Program-made: the position numbers and the translations under genes
DNA from: Melaminivora jejuensis
GTDB lineage: Bacteria > Pseudomonadota > Gammaproteobacteria > Burkholderiales > Burkholderiaceae_C
NCBI RefSeq assembly: GCF_017811175.1
Contig: NZ_JACWIJ010000002.1
Location: 3,162,001 to 3,226,000 of the forward strand
Reading direction: 5' to 3'
Length of the DNA: 64,000 bases
Notes under the pieces: generated by a model
Told to the model about the DNA's origin: nothing
Databases searched by the model: none
What the model saw: only the letters and a program-made list of their open reading frames with translations
Shown: positions 27,156-37,332 of the stretch, in pieces
How the letters are laid out: each line of letters starts with the position of its first letter
Position numbering within the stretch: the first letter of the stretch is position 1

Positions 27156-28811
27156 TCAGGCCGGCAGCGCACGCTGCAAGATGGCGTCCACGTCCAGGCC
27201 GCGCGTGTCGATGGCGCCCACCACACGGGCGCCGCTGCCGGCCTCGCCCAGCCGGGTGGCGATGAAGGCATCGGCAACAAAGGCCGGTGCCTGCTGGCGC
27301 AGCAGGCAGCCCTGCGCCAGCAGCACCAGTTGCTGCGCCAACACGCGGCCCAGCGCCTCCAGATCGCCCGGCGGCAAGGCCAGCAGCGCCTGCACCTGCG
27401 CCAGCGCGGCGGCCAGGCGCGGCTCGCCGCTGGCGATGGGGGCAAGCTTGGCCAGCAGCGCCTGCGCGGCCTGCGGCTCGCGGCCGAAGGCACGCAGCAC
27501 GTCCAGGCACATGACGTTGCCCGAGCCTTCCCAGATGGAGTTGACGGGCGACTCCAGGAACAGCCGGCCCGCGATGCCGTCCAGCACATAGCCATTGCCG
27601 CCCAGCACCTCCATGGCCTCGCCGGTGAGCTCCACGCCACGCTTGCAGACCCAGAACTTGGCCGCCGGCGTCATCATGCGGCTCCAGGCGCGCGAGGCCG
27701 CATCGTCGTGCTCGAAGGCTGCCGCCAGCCGCATGGACAGCGCCAGCGCAGCCTCGCTCTCCAGCGCCAGGTCGGCCAGCACGGCGCGCATCAAAGGCTG
27801 CTCGGCCAGCCGCTTGCCGAAGGCGCTGCGCTGGCGTGCATAGCTGATGGCCTGCACCGTGGCCTGGCGCAGGATGGCGGCGCTGCCGACCACGCAATTG
27901 AGCCGCGTATAGGTGGCCATCTCGATGATGGTCGGGATGCCCCGGCCTTCCTCGCCCATCAGGATGCCCCAGGCGTCCTGGAACTCGACCTCGCTGCTGG
28001 AGTTGCTGCGATTGCCGACCTTGTCCTTGAGGCGCTGGACGTTGACCGTATTCTTGCTGCCGTCCGGACGCCAGCGCGGCACGTAAAAACACGCGAACGG
28101 CCCGCCCTCGCCGGTGCGTGCCACCACCAGATGCGCGTCGCACATGGGCGCCGAGAAGAACCACTTGTGGCCGCGCAACTGGTACTCAGCTCCGCGCCCG
28201 CCGCCGGTGATCGGCGTGGCCACGGTGGTGTTGGCACGCACGTCCGAGCCGCCCTGTTTTTCCGTCATGCCCATGCCGACCCAGATGCTGGCCTTGTCGG
28301 CAGCGGGCACGTCGCGCTCGTCGTAGGCCGGGCTGAGCAGCTTGTCGGCCAGTTGTTGCCACAGGCCGTCCTCCTTTTGCAGCAGCGGGATGCAGGCCTG
28401 CGTCATGGTCGCCGGGCACAGCGTGCCCTGCTCGATCTGGCCGTGTAGATAAAAACCCGCCGCCCAGGCCGTCCAGCGGCCCGCGCGCTCATCAGCAAAG
28501 GGCAGGGAGATCAGGCCCTCGCCCCGGTACATCTCCATCAGGCGGTGCCAGCTGGGGTGGAACTCGACCCGGTCGATGCGCCGGCCCCGGCTGTCGAAGC
28601 TGTGCAGCACCGGCGTATGCCGGTTGGCGTCGGCAGCGAGCTGGTACGTCTCGCTGCTGCCCAGCCGGCGCGCATAGGCGCCCAATGGCTCCTTGGCCCA
28701 GCCGGCGCCGCCGCGCTGCAGGGCTTCGCCCAGGGCAGCGTCGGTGGCCAGCAGGTCGTAGTCCGTAAGTTCAGGGTATTGGTTGAAAACCTCGTGCGTG
28801 TGCCAGTTCAT
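27156..28811 (-). CDS. acyl-CoA dehydrogenase, AidB-like
   Basis: A 551-residue flavoenzyme, the length of AidB. It shares the AidB start (THEVFNQYPEL), the segment GMGMTEKQGGSDVR at the FAD site, GHKWFFSAPM, and a C-terminal extension after the catalytic domain. AidB protects DNA during alkylation stress in E. coli and also has weak isovaleryl-CoA dehydrogenase activity; whether this homologue does either is unknown. It starts at ATG 28811 behind GGGAG. It borders the accessory island. Confidence 0.85.
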   Translation of the reverse strand: MNWHTHEVFNQYPELTDYDLLATDAALGEALQRGGAGWAKEPLGAYARRLGSSETYQLAADANRHTPVLHSFDSRGRRIDRVEFHPSWHRLMEMYRGEGLISLPFADERAGRWTAWAAGFYLHGQIEQGTLCPATMTQACIPLLQKEDGLWQQLADKLLSPAYDERDVPAADKASIWVGMGMTEKQGGSDVRANTTVATPITGGGRGAEYQLRGHKWFFSAPMCDAHLVVARTGEGGPFACFYVPRWRPDGSKNTVNVQRLKDKVGNRSNSSSEVEFQDAWGILMGEEGRGIPTIIEMATYTRLNCVVGSAAILRQATVQAISYARQRSAFGKRLAEQPLMRAVLADLALESEAALALSMRLAAAFEHDDAASRAWSRMMTPAAKFWVCKRGVELTGEAMEVLGGNGYVLDGIAGRLFLESPVNSIWEGSGNVMCLDVLRAFGREPQAAQALLAKLAPIASGEPRLAAALAQVQALLALPPGDLEALGRVLAQQLVLLAQGCLLRQQAPAFVADAFIATRLGEAGSGARVVGAIDTRGLDVDAILQRALPA

Positions 28812-28928
28812 GGTGAGTCTCCCGCGCCGTTGCTGCAAAAAAGCCAGCCCTGGGGCCAGCGCTCGCCAGTGTAGGTGACCGCATGGGTGCATCCGTGCCT
28901 GCGAATTTTCTTGTCACCGGGGTGCAAT

Positions 28929-29015
28929 CTTCTCAATAATCTTGTCGCGCAGCTTTCTTTCCGACAAGATTTCCTCTTATTCTCATCACTTGACCAAGTT
29001 GACCAGATTGAGAAG
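28929..29015 (+). promoter_or_regulatory. nested inverted repeats and direct repeats upstream of the Fic gene
   Basis: Two exact 9-bp inverted repeats are nested: CTTCTCAAT (28929-28937) with ATTGAGAAG (29007-29015), and AATCTTGTC (28938-28946) with GACAAGATT (28963-28971). A 9-bp tandem repeat (TTGACCAAG, TTGACCAGA; 28990-29007) follows. The whole block is AT-richer than its surroundings and ends nine bases before the Fic start. It looks like operator DNA for the gene's own N-terminal helix-turn-helix, though this is inference. Confidence 0.45.
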
Positions 29016-29024
29016 ACTGAAACC

Positions 29025-30395
29025 ATGACGCCTCGTACTTTGCCCGCGCGCCATGGCGCGTTGCTGCGCCAAGTCCTCGCAGCGGGAGAGTCCGTTGCGC
29101 CGAGCGCGCTGGAGCGTGCTCTTCAAGTCTCCCGGGCCACCATCAACCGGGACTTGCGCGAGCTTCTGGCCGCCGGCTTTCTACAGAAGCAGGGGGATGG
29201 CCGCTCGACCCGATACCGGGCCACCGCAGCCGCCGAGGCCGCGCTGGGCGCACTGCCGCCGGCTTCTCCGTCGCCGGCCAGGCCTGGCGCCTTTCAGTGG
29301 TCGGCCACTGCACAGCCCCTCGTCGAGGCGCTGCTCGCTCCCCTGGGCGCCCGCACGCCCGTGGGCTATGACAGCAGCTTCGTGGGCGGCTACATCCCGA
29401 ACCAGTCCAGCTTGCTGCCGCCGCAGCTTGCCGCTGACCTGTACCAGGCGGGCCGCAGCCAGGGCCAGCAACCTGCCGGAACCTATGCGCGCGAAGTGCT
29501 CGAGCAGTTGCTCATCGATCTGTCCTGGTCGTCATCGCACCTGGAAGGCAACAACAAGAGCCTGCTCGACACCAAGGAGCTCTTCGAACTTGGTCAACAA
29601 GCCGGCCCGCTCGATGAGGACACGCTGATGTTGCTCAATCACAAGAGCGCAATCGAATTCATGGTCGATGCGGTGCCGACCGAGGGCATCACCGTGCCCG
29701 TCATCGTCGACCTGCAAGCCAAGCTGATGCGAGACCTGCTGCGAGACGCACGCGACATCGGCAGCATCCGCTGGCGCGTGGTGAATATCGACGGTTCTGT
29801 CTACAGCCCGAGCAGCATCCCCCTGCTCCTTGAAGAGGCGCTGAACGCCATCGTCGCCAAGGCCCGAGACATTCGCAATCCGGTTGAGGCTGCCTTCTTT
29901 CTGTGGGTCAACCTGGCCTATCTGCAGCCTTTTTCGGACGGCAACAAACGCACGAGCCGGCTGAGCGCCAACCTGCCGCTCATGCTCTACAACTGCGCGC
30001 CGCTGTCCTTTCTGGACGTGGAGCGCGCGGACTACGCGACCGCGATGCTGGGTGTCTACGAGCAGCGCAACGTGGCGGCGGCGGTGGACTTGTTCGAGTT
30101 CATCTACCGCCGCTCGATTCAAAAGTACAGCGTGCTGCGCGCCTCCCTGGCAGTGCCAGACCCGGTTCGTACCCAATACCGGCAGACCTTGAACGAGCTG
30201 ATGCAGTTCGTGGTCTTCCATGGCCAGACGCTGGAGGCCGCCCTCGCCGAGGTGCAGGTCGACGCCGCTGACCGCGCGGCGCTACGCCGCATCGCGCATA
30301 CCGAACTCGACCACCTGGAGCAGCACAACTGCGCCCGCTACAACCTCGCAAGGGGCATGACACAGCGATGGATAGATGCCGGGCGGCATCGGTGA
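29025..30395 (+). CDS. Fic-domain protein with N-terminal winged helix; catalytic His replaced by Gln
   Basis: A 456-residue protein. Residues 1-65 form a DeoR-like winged helix (ALERALQVSRATINRDLREL). A Fic core follows with an inhibitory motif SSHLEG at 170-175, the class II position, and the active loop QPFSDGNKRTSR from residue 301. Standard Fic enzymes have His-Pro-Phe at the start of this loop; the His is the base for AMP transfer, and here it is Gln301. The GNKR ending resembles Doc rather than classical GNGR. It is either inactive as an AMPylase or uses another chemistry, and may act mainly as a DNA-binding regulator. Base composition is less GC-rich than its neighbours. Confidence 0.85.
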   Translation: MTPRTLPARHGALLRQVLAAGESVAPSALERALQVSRATINRDLRELLAAGFLQKQGDGRSTRYRATAAAEAALGALPPASPSPARPGAFQWSATAQPLVEALLAPLGARTPVGYDSSFVGGYIPNQSSLLPPQLAADLYQAGRSQGQQPAGTYAREVLEQLLIDLSWSSSHLEGNNKSLLDTKELFELGQQAGPLDEDTLMLLNHKSAIEFMVDAVPTEGITVPVIVDLQAKLMRDLLRDARDIGSIRWRVVNIDGSVYSPSSIPLLLEEALNAIVAKARDIRNPVEAAFFLWVNLAYLQPFSDGNKRTSRLSANLPLMLYNCAPLSFLDVERADYATAMLGVYEQRNVAAAVDLFEFIYRRSIQKYSVLRASLAVPDPVRTQYRQTLNELMQFVVFHGQTLEAALAEVQVDAADRAALRRIAHTELDHLEQHNCARYNLARGMTQRWIDAGRHR

Positions 30396-30556
30396 TGCGT
30401 TCGCGAGCCTCGGCGCGATGAGCGCAGCGGTGATGACGGCTGCCAACATGGCATCAGTCTTATCTGGCCCAATAGCAGCTTGCGCCAGCGCGCATCCACC
30501 GCCGCGCCACGCGCGCCAAGAACACTCCTTGCTGACCTCCGATCAGCACCACTCGA

Positions 30557-31188
30557 TCAGCGCCTGGATCGCCCAGCCACGTCGCGGCGAAAGATCAGCA
30601 GCCGGTTGTTGGCGGGCATTGCATGATCGCCCTCCAGCCCCAGGCCATGCTGCAAGGCCAGGGCCACGATGTCCTCGACATCGCGCAGGCCACTTGCGGG
30701 ATCACGCGAACGCAGCCAGGCATCAAAATCGCGGTTGCTGTCGCTGGTGAACGTGCCTGCGTAATTGAAGGGCCCGTACATCGCCAGCACGCCGCCCGAA
30801 GGCAAATGTGCGCCCACCAAAGCCATCAAGCGCTGCACCAGCGGCCACGCCACGATGTGCGCGGTGTTGCTGGTGAACACCGCATCGAAGGCACCCTCGG
30901 GCCAGTCACTGGTGCGCAGATCCAGCAGCAGGGCGGCAGCAGATTGGGCGCGGGGCGATGGGCCTGCCAGGCGCGGATGCCGGCGTGGTTCTCGCTCAGG
31001 TCGCTGGTCTGCCAGATGAGGTGCGGCAGGCGTGGCGCGAAGTACGCCCCGTGCTGGCCCGTGCCGGAGCCGATCTCCAGCACCCGGCGGCGGTCGGCGA
31101 ACGCCTGCGCGAGAACGGAAAGGATGGGCGCCTGGTTGTTTTCGCAGGCCTGGGAGAAGGGCAGGTCGGGTGGCTGAATGGCGGGCAT
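30557..31188 (-). pseudogene. DUF938 SAM-dependent methyltransferase-like protein, frameshifted
   Basis: From ATG 31188 the frame reads a typical DUF938 N-terminus (SQACENNQAPILSVLAQAF, EIGSGTGQHGAYFA, TSDLSENHAGI). After the stretch PNLLPP it must change frame to continue LLLDLRTSDWPEGAFDAVF... MYGPFNYAGTFTSDSN to a stop at 30557. One extra base in GGG 30931-30933 restores a protein of about 210 residues. The fold is a class I methyltransferase; the substrate is unknown. The 161 bases between it and the Fic gene (30396-30556) show no feature. Confidence 0.75.
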
Positions 31189-31360
31189 GGGACAAAGGTT
31201 GTTGGCTGCAAGCCAGCCTTGGTTCGGCGTGTGGTGCGATGCGCGGCGGGCGGCCAAGTCTATGCTTCGCCTTCCAATACAAGACATGGAGATCCGCGCC
31301 GCGCTGCCAGGCGTTGACTCTGCGTGGGTTCTCTCAAATACAACACCAGGGAGGGGCGCC

Positions 31361-31771
31361 ATGACCGCCGGTATCCGCCAGCTCAGCGCAACCGACATCT
31401 GCGACCGCTTCATCACGCCCGCGCTGCAGCGCGACAAGGCTTTCATCCTGCGCGCCGGCCATGTGTTGCTGCACAAGCCCAGCCTGCCCCTAGCCGTGCT
31501 GGAGCGCACGCTCAGCGCCGATGAGCTGCCCTCGCCCGCGCAGCTGTGGGCCCGCTACTGCGCCTGGAAAGACTGGACGGCGCCCGAGCAGCTGATCGCC
31601 GCCAGCGACTACGCGCCCAGCAAGACGCCGCGCTACTACCAGTTGATCGCCATCAACCGCACCGTGCAGGCCATCGCCCAGGGCCAGCCGACGGTGGAGG
31701 ATGTGGACTTGGCCGTGCGCAAGACCACCAAGCAGGTGGACAAGAGCTACGAGATCCATTTGTCGCTCTGA
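31361..31771 (+). pseudogene. internally deleted HsdR (type I restriction) remnant, still an open frame
   Basis: A 136-codon frame with a strong ribosome site (GGGAGGGG). Three collinear blocks resemble HsdR: residues 9-24 (ATDICDRFITPALQ), about 32-48 (GHVLLHKPSLPLAVLE, part of the nuclease core), and 55-109 (LPSPAQLWARY ... KTPRYYQLIAINRTVQAIAQ, the sequence just before the helicase Walker A motif). The segments between are missing in frame, and the Walker A and motor domains are absent. The final 27 residues match nothing I know. It cannot restrict DNA. No hsdM or hsdS is present. Confidence 0.55.
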
Positions 31772-31781
31772 CTGCTGTGGC

Positions 31782-31823
31782 GTGACAGATCCAGCCACCC
31801 TCTATAAATTACCATGATGGTAA
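31782..31823 (+). promoter_or_regulatory. promoter and palindromic operator of the toxin-antitoxin-chaperone operon
   Basis: GTGACA (31782-31787) and TATAAA (31803-31808) make a plausible promoter with a 15-base spacer. Directly after it TTACCAT-G-ATGGTAA (31809-31823) is a perfect 7+1+7 palindrome covering the expected transcription start and the first possible ATG of the toxin gene. An HTH-bearing MqsA dimer bound there would block transcription, as MqsA does in E. coli on a different palindrome. Confidence 0.6.
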
Positions 31824-32230
31824 AAATGATCGTCGTCTCGGAGTACAGTCTGAATCCACCTGCCGATGGGCAGGGGCGCGTCAAGATCGCTGGCGGACCC
31901 TTGTACGAGTTGGCTCGGGTTCACAGGCTAGCGGCGGCGAGAGCGTTGAACATCTGGACTGGCCGTTGCGGCAAGACGGTGTACGACCTGTTCGCGGGCG
32001 ACCTCGAAGCAGTCGCCGACCTCTTGGGGCACCTGCGTCCTGACGACTACCGGGATTCCGAGTGGTGTGTCAATGGTCAGAAGGCGTGGGCCGCCTGTGA
32101 CGCCTATGCGCTGCGCCGTGTGGAATGGGTGGCCACCGCGGGCAAGGAGATGGGCGTTGAATATTTTGTGAAGTTTGCGGTGGGCAAGAAGGGGCAACTG
32201 CTGTTGCTGGTGTCGTGCCACCTGTCTTGA
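31814..32230 (+). CDS. mqsR: MqsR-like toxin of a toxin-antitoxin-chaperone operon
   Basis: A 138-residue protein from the first ATG; ATG 31826 is an equally possible start because the first two ATGs lie in the operator. The C-terminal 100 residues follow the MqsR pattern: a helix before LLGHLRPDDYRDSEW, a central linker, then two beta strands (VEYFVKFAV and QLLLLVSCHL). MqsR is an mRNA interferase of the RelE/YoeB fold that cuts at GCU in E. coli. The assignment rests on this pattern plus the unmistakable MqsA-type gene 12 bases downstream. Active residues cannot be fixed without an alignment. Confidence 0.68.
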   Translation: MMVKMIVVSEYSLNPPADGQGRVKIAGGPLYELARVHRLAAARALNIWTGRCGKTVYDLFAGDLEAVADLLGHLRPDDYRDSEWCVNGQKAWAACDAYALRRVEWVATAGKEMGVEYFVKFAVGKKGQLLLLVSCHLS

Positions 32231-32242
32231 AGGAGAGCCGAC

Positions 32243-32824
32243 ATGGAAAACAAGGCGCTGTGCGCCATTTGCGGCGAGGGCCACGTCACCGCGCTCACCC
32301 GTGCGGTGGAGACGGAATACAAAGGCGCCAAGGCCCTGCTGCCCATGCACTACCAGCAGTGCGACACCTGCACGTCGGACTACGCGGGCATGGCGGAGTC
32401 CAAGCTGAACAAGCGCATCGTGATGGCGTTCCGCAAGCAGATCGACGGTTTGCTGACGGGCGACGAAATCACGGCGCTGCGCAGGCAATACCGGCTCACC
32501 CAGGCGCAGGCCGCCCAGCTGTTTGGCGGCGGCCCGGTGGCGTTCAGCAAATACGAAAACGACGATGTGGCCCAGTCCGAGGCGATGGACACCTTGCTGC
32601 GCCTGGTGCGCCGCAGCCCCGAGGCATTCTGGGCACTGGTGGAAGAAAAGGGCCTGCAGGCCGAGTTCACCCAGCAGCGTGCAAGCGTGCGTTCCAGCAT
32701 GCAGGCTGCTGCAAACGTGGTGGCGTTCAAAAGGGTGCCAGTGCATCCCGGTGCGCCTGACCCGCACTACCGCCCCCGGGAATTCCGCAGGTTTGACCAA
32801 GGAGCCGTTTCATGTCCGCGTTGA
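32243..32824 (+). CDS. mqsA: MqsA-like antitoxin with zinc-binding N-domain, Xre HTH and C-terminal extension
   Basis: A 193-residue protein. The N-terminal domain has the two CxxC pairs of MqsA (Cys7/Cys10 and Cys40/Cys43) that hold zinc and bind the toxin. Residues 75-125 form the DNA-binding domain typical of MqsA (RRQYRLTQAQAAQLFGGG, FSKYEN). E. coli MqsA ends about there (131 residues); this one continues about 55 residues, with a hydrophobic stretch (AAANVVAF) in a disordered tail. That tail is where chaperone-addicted antitoxins carry their chaperone-binding segment. AGGAGA precedes the ATG. Its end overlaps the SecB-like gene by 13 bases. Confidence 0.82.
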   Translation: MENKALCAICGEGHVTALTRAVETEYKGAKALLPMHYQQCDTCTSDYAGMAESKLNKRIVMAFRKQIDGLLTGDEITALRRQYRLTQAQAAQLFGGGPVAFSKYENDDVAQSEAMDTLLRLVRRSPEAFWALVEEKGLQAEFTQQRASVRSSMQAAANVVAFKRVPVHPGAPDPHYRPREFRRFDQGAVSCPR

Positions 32825-33243
32825 CCGTTCATCGCCCGGTGCTTCGCAGCTTTCGTGTGCTCGCCTGCCAGGGTGACAACCGGGGCGAAGACACTGGCGT
32901 CGCGATGCGACTGGATTTCCAGCAGGAGATCGAGTTTGGCTTGGCCGTTCCCGAGATTGAAGGGGCGCCGCTGATGGTGGGCGTGAAGGTCAAGCTGGAG
33001 ACCCTGGCCACCAACCAAAACGATGCCAGCGACGTCGCCCGCTACAGCGGCGAGTACGAAGCGCGGTTTTACTACCCGGCGGGCGTGACAGAGGATGCCG
33101 TCGCGCCGCTGCTGGATGACCACGACTACCAATATGCCCTGGTCGCACAGGCCTTTCCCTTGGCCATGACGCATCTGCGCCGTGAGCTCCAGGCCATGGG
33201 GCTGGACGCGCGCGAATTGCCACTGGGCTTGCCCTACCACTGA
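32812..33243 (+). CDS. SecB-like chaperone of the toxin-antitoxin operon
   Basis: A 143-residue soluble protein, close to SecB in length. The order of elements is that of the SecB fold: strands around EIEFGLAVPE, MVGVKVKLETL and ARYSGEYEARFYY, then a gap (VAPLLDDHD) and two helices ending near AFPLAMTHLRREL, followed by a Pro/Leu-rich tail. It overlaps mqsA by 13 bases and has AAGGAG before ATG. In known toxin-antitoxin-chaperone systems (for example M. tuberculosis Rv1955-1957) such a SecB-like protein protects the antitoxin from degradation. The family call is by pattern and context. Confidence 0.65.
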   Translation: MSALTVHRPVLRSFRVLACQGDNRGEDTGVAMRLDFQQEIEFGLAVPEIEGAPLMVGVKVKLETLATNQNDASDVARYSGEYEARFYYPAGVTEDAVAPLLDDHDYQYALVAQAFPLAMTHLRRELQAMGLDARELPLGLPYH

Positions 33244-33285
33244 TGCAGGGTGCCGGCGCTTGCCGCGCGCATGATCCGTCAAAGA

Positions 33286-33318
33286 AACGGGCCAGCAAGT
33301 GTGTCTTGCTGGCCCGTT
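33286..33318. terminator. bidirectional terminator between the SecB-like gene and gyrB
   Basis: A perfect 14-bp stem (AACGGGCCAGCAAG at 33286-33299, its complement at 33305-33318) with a 5-base loop lies between convergent genes. On the minus strand it continues TTTCTTTG, a good T-rich tail for gyrB. Confidence 0.85.
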
Positions 33319-33342
33319 CTGTTGGATGCGGCAGGTAAACGT

Positions 33343-35976
<2,634 letters not shown>

Positions 35977-35992
35977 TCAGCCAAAAAGGCTG

Positions 35993-36024
35993 CAAACGCT
36001 TGTCCAGCAAGCGTAAACAGCTAT
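35993..36024 (+). repeat. short intergenic repeat, copy 8
   Basis: It reads CAAACGCTTGTCCA then GCAAGCGTAAACAGCTAT. It occupies the gap between dnaN and gyrB, 22 bases upstream of the gyrB start. Confidence 0.75.
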
Positions 36025-36098
36025 CAAAAAAGAAGCAAAAATGGGCGGCCACGCAGACATGTCGAAGGCAGCGCAGACGCAGCGCCACGGCTGCGGCG

Positions 36099-37205
36099 TC
36101 AAATCCGCATCGGCATGACGACGTACTTGAAGCCGTCGTTGCCGGGGATGGACATCAGCACCGAGCTGTTGCCATCTTGCAGGTCGATGTTGACCATGTC
36201 CTGGCTCATGTTGGCCAGCGCGTCGATCAGGTAAGTGACGTTGAAGCCGATCTCGATGGGCGTGGCGCCGTAGTCGATGTCCAGCTCATCGACGGCCTCT
36301 TCCTGCTCGGCGTTGTTGCTGGACACGCGCAAGCTGCCCGGCTCGATGTTCAGGCGCACGCCCTTGAACTTCTCGCTGGTCATGATGGCCGTGCGCTGCA
36401 GGCTGGCCAGCAGCGGCGCGCGCCCCAGGGTGATGCGGTGCGGGTGGTTGCGCGGGATGACGCGGTTGTAGTCCGGGAACTTGCCCTCGACCAGCTTGGT
36501 GACGAATTCCATGCCTCCGAAGGTGAAGCGCGCCTGGTTGCTGGCGAACTGCACCTCGATGGCACCGTCGGCATCCGACAGCAGGCGCTGCAGCTCCAGC
36601 ACGGTCTTCCTGGGCAGGATGACCTCCTGCTTGGGCACCTCGACTTCGAGCTGGCTGCTGGCGAACGCCAGGCGGTGGCCGTCGGTGGCCACCAGGGAGA
36701 GGGTGCTGCCCTCGGCAACGAACAGGATGCCGTTGAGGTAGTAGCGGATGTCCTGCACCGCCATGGCGAACGAGACCTGGTGCATCAGGCTTTTCAGCAC
36801 CTTCTGCGGCACGCTGAAGGCCGGCCCGAAGCTGGCCGCCTCCTGCACCAGCGGGAAATCCTCGGCGGGCAGGCTGGTGAGCGTGAAGCGGCTCTTGCCG
36901 CCCTTGAGAATCAGCTTGTTCTGGCTGCTCTCCAGGCTCACGGTCTGGTCTGCGGGCATGGTCTTCAGGATGTCGATCAGCTTGCGCGCGCCCACCGTGG
37001 TGCTGAAGTCGCCGGCCTCGCCGCCCAGCTCCGCCGTGGTGCGGATCTGGATTTCCAGGTCGCTGGTGGTGAGCTGCAGCGCGTTGCCGCTTTTCTTGAT
37101 CAGCACGTTGGCCAGGATGGGCAGCGTGTGGCGGCGCTCGACGATGCCGGACACCGCTTGCAAAACGGCCAGAACCTTGTCTTGGGGGGCCTTCAGGACT
37201 TGCAT
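36099..37205 (-). CDS. dnaN: DNA polymerase III beta subunit (sliding clamp)
   Basis: A 368-residue clamp protein with three repeated clamp domains. Recognisable are the start (MQVLKAPQDKVLAVLQAVSGIVERRHTLPIL, cut here to its key parts QVLKAP and ERRHTLPILANV), VATDGHRLA in the middle, and the C-terminal strand YVVMPMRI. It forms the dimeric ring that tethers polymerase III. The start chosen follows AAGGTTGACCTC; a longer frame upstream is not supported. Gene order dnaA-dnaN-gyrB is the conserved origin arrangement. Confidence 0.96.
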   Translation of the reverse strand: MQVLKAPQDKVLAVLQAVSGIVERRHTLPILANVLIKKSGNALQLTTSDLEIQIRTTAELGGEAGDFSTTVGARKLIDILKTMPADQTVSLESSQNKLILKGGKSRFTLTSLPAEDFPLVQEAASFGPAFSVPQKVLKSLMHQVSFAMAVQDIRYYLNGILFVAEGSTLSLVATDGHRLAFASSQLEVEVPKQEVILPRKTVLELQRLLSDADGAIEVQFASNQARFTFGGMEFVTKLVEGKFPDYNRVIPRNHPHRITLGRAPLLASLQRTAIMTSEKFKGVRLNIEPGSLRVSSNNAEQEEAVDELDIDYGATPIEIGFNVTYLIDALANMSQDMVNIDLQDGNSSVLMSIPGNDGFKYVVMPMRI

Positions 37206-37332
37206 GAGGTCAACCTTGGGAGAAACCTTGGGAGGAAGGGAGGTGTGCGGGGGATGCGCCAGCCAGGCCGGTGTTGGCGCCGGGCAACACGCCATTTTGC
37301 CTGTGAACCTCGGGGGCGCAAGGCATGTCGGC

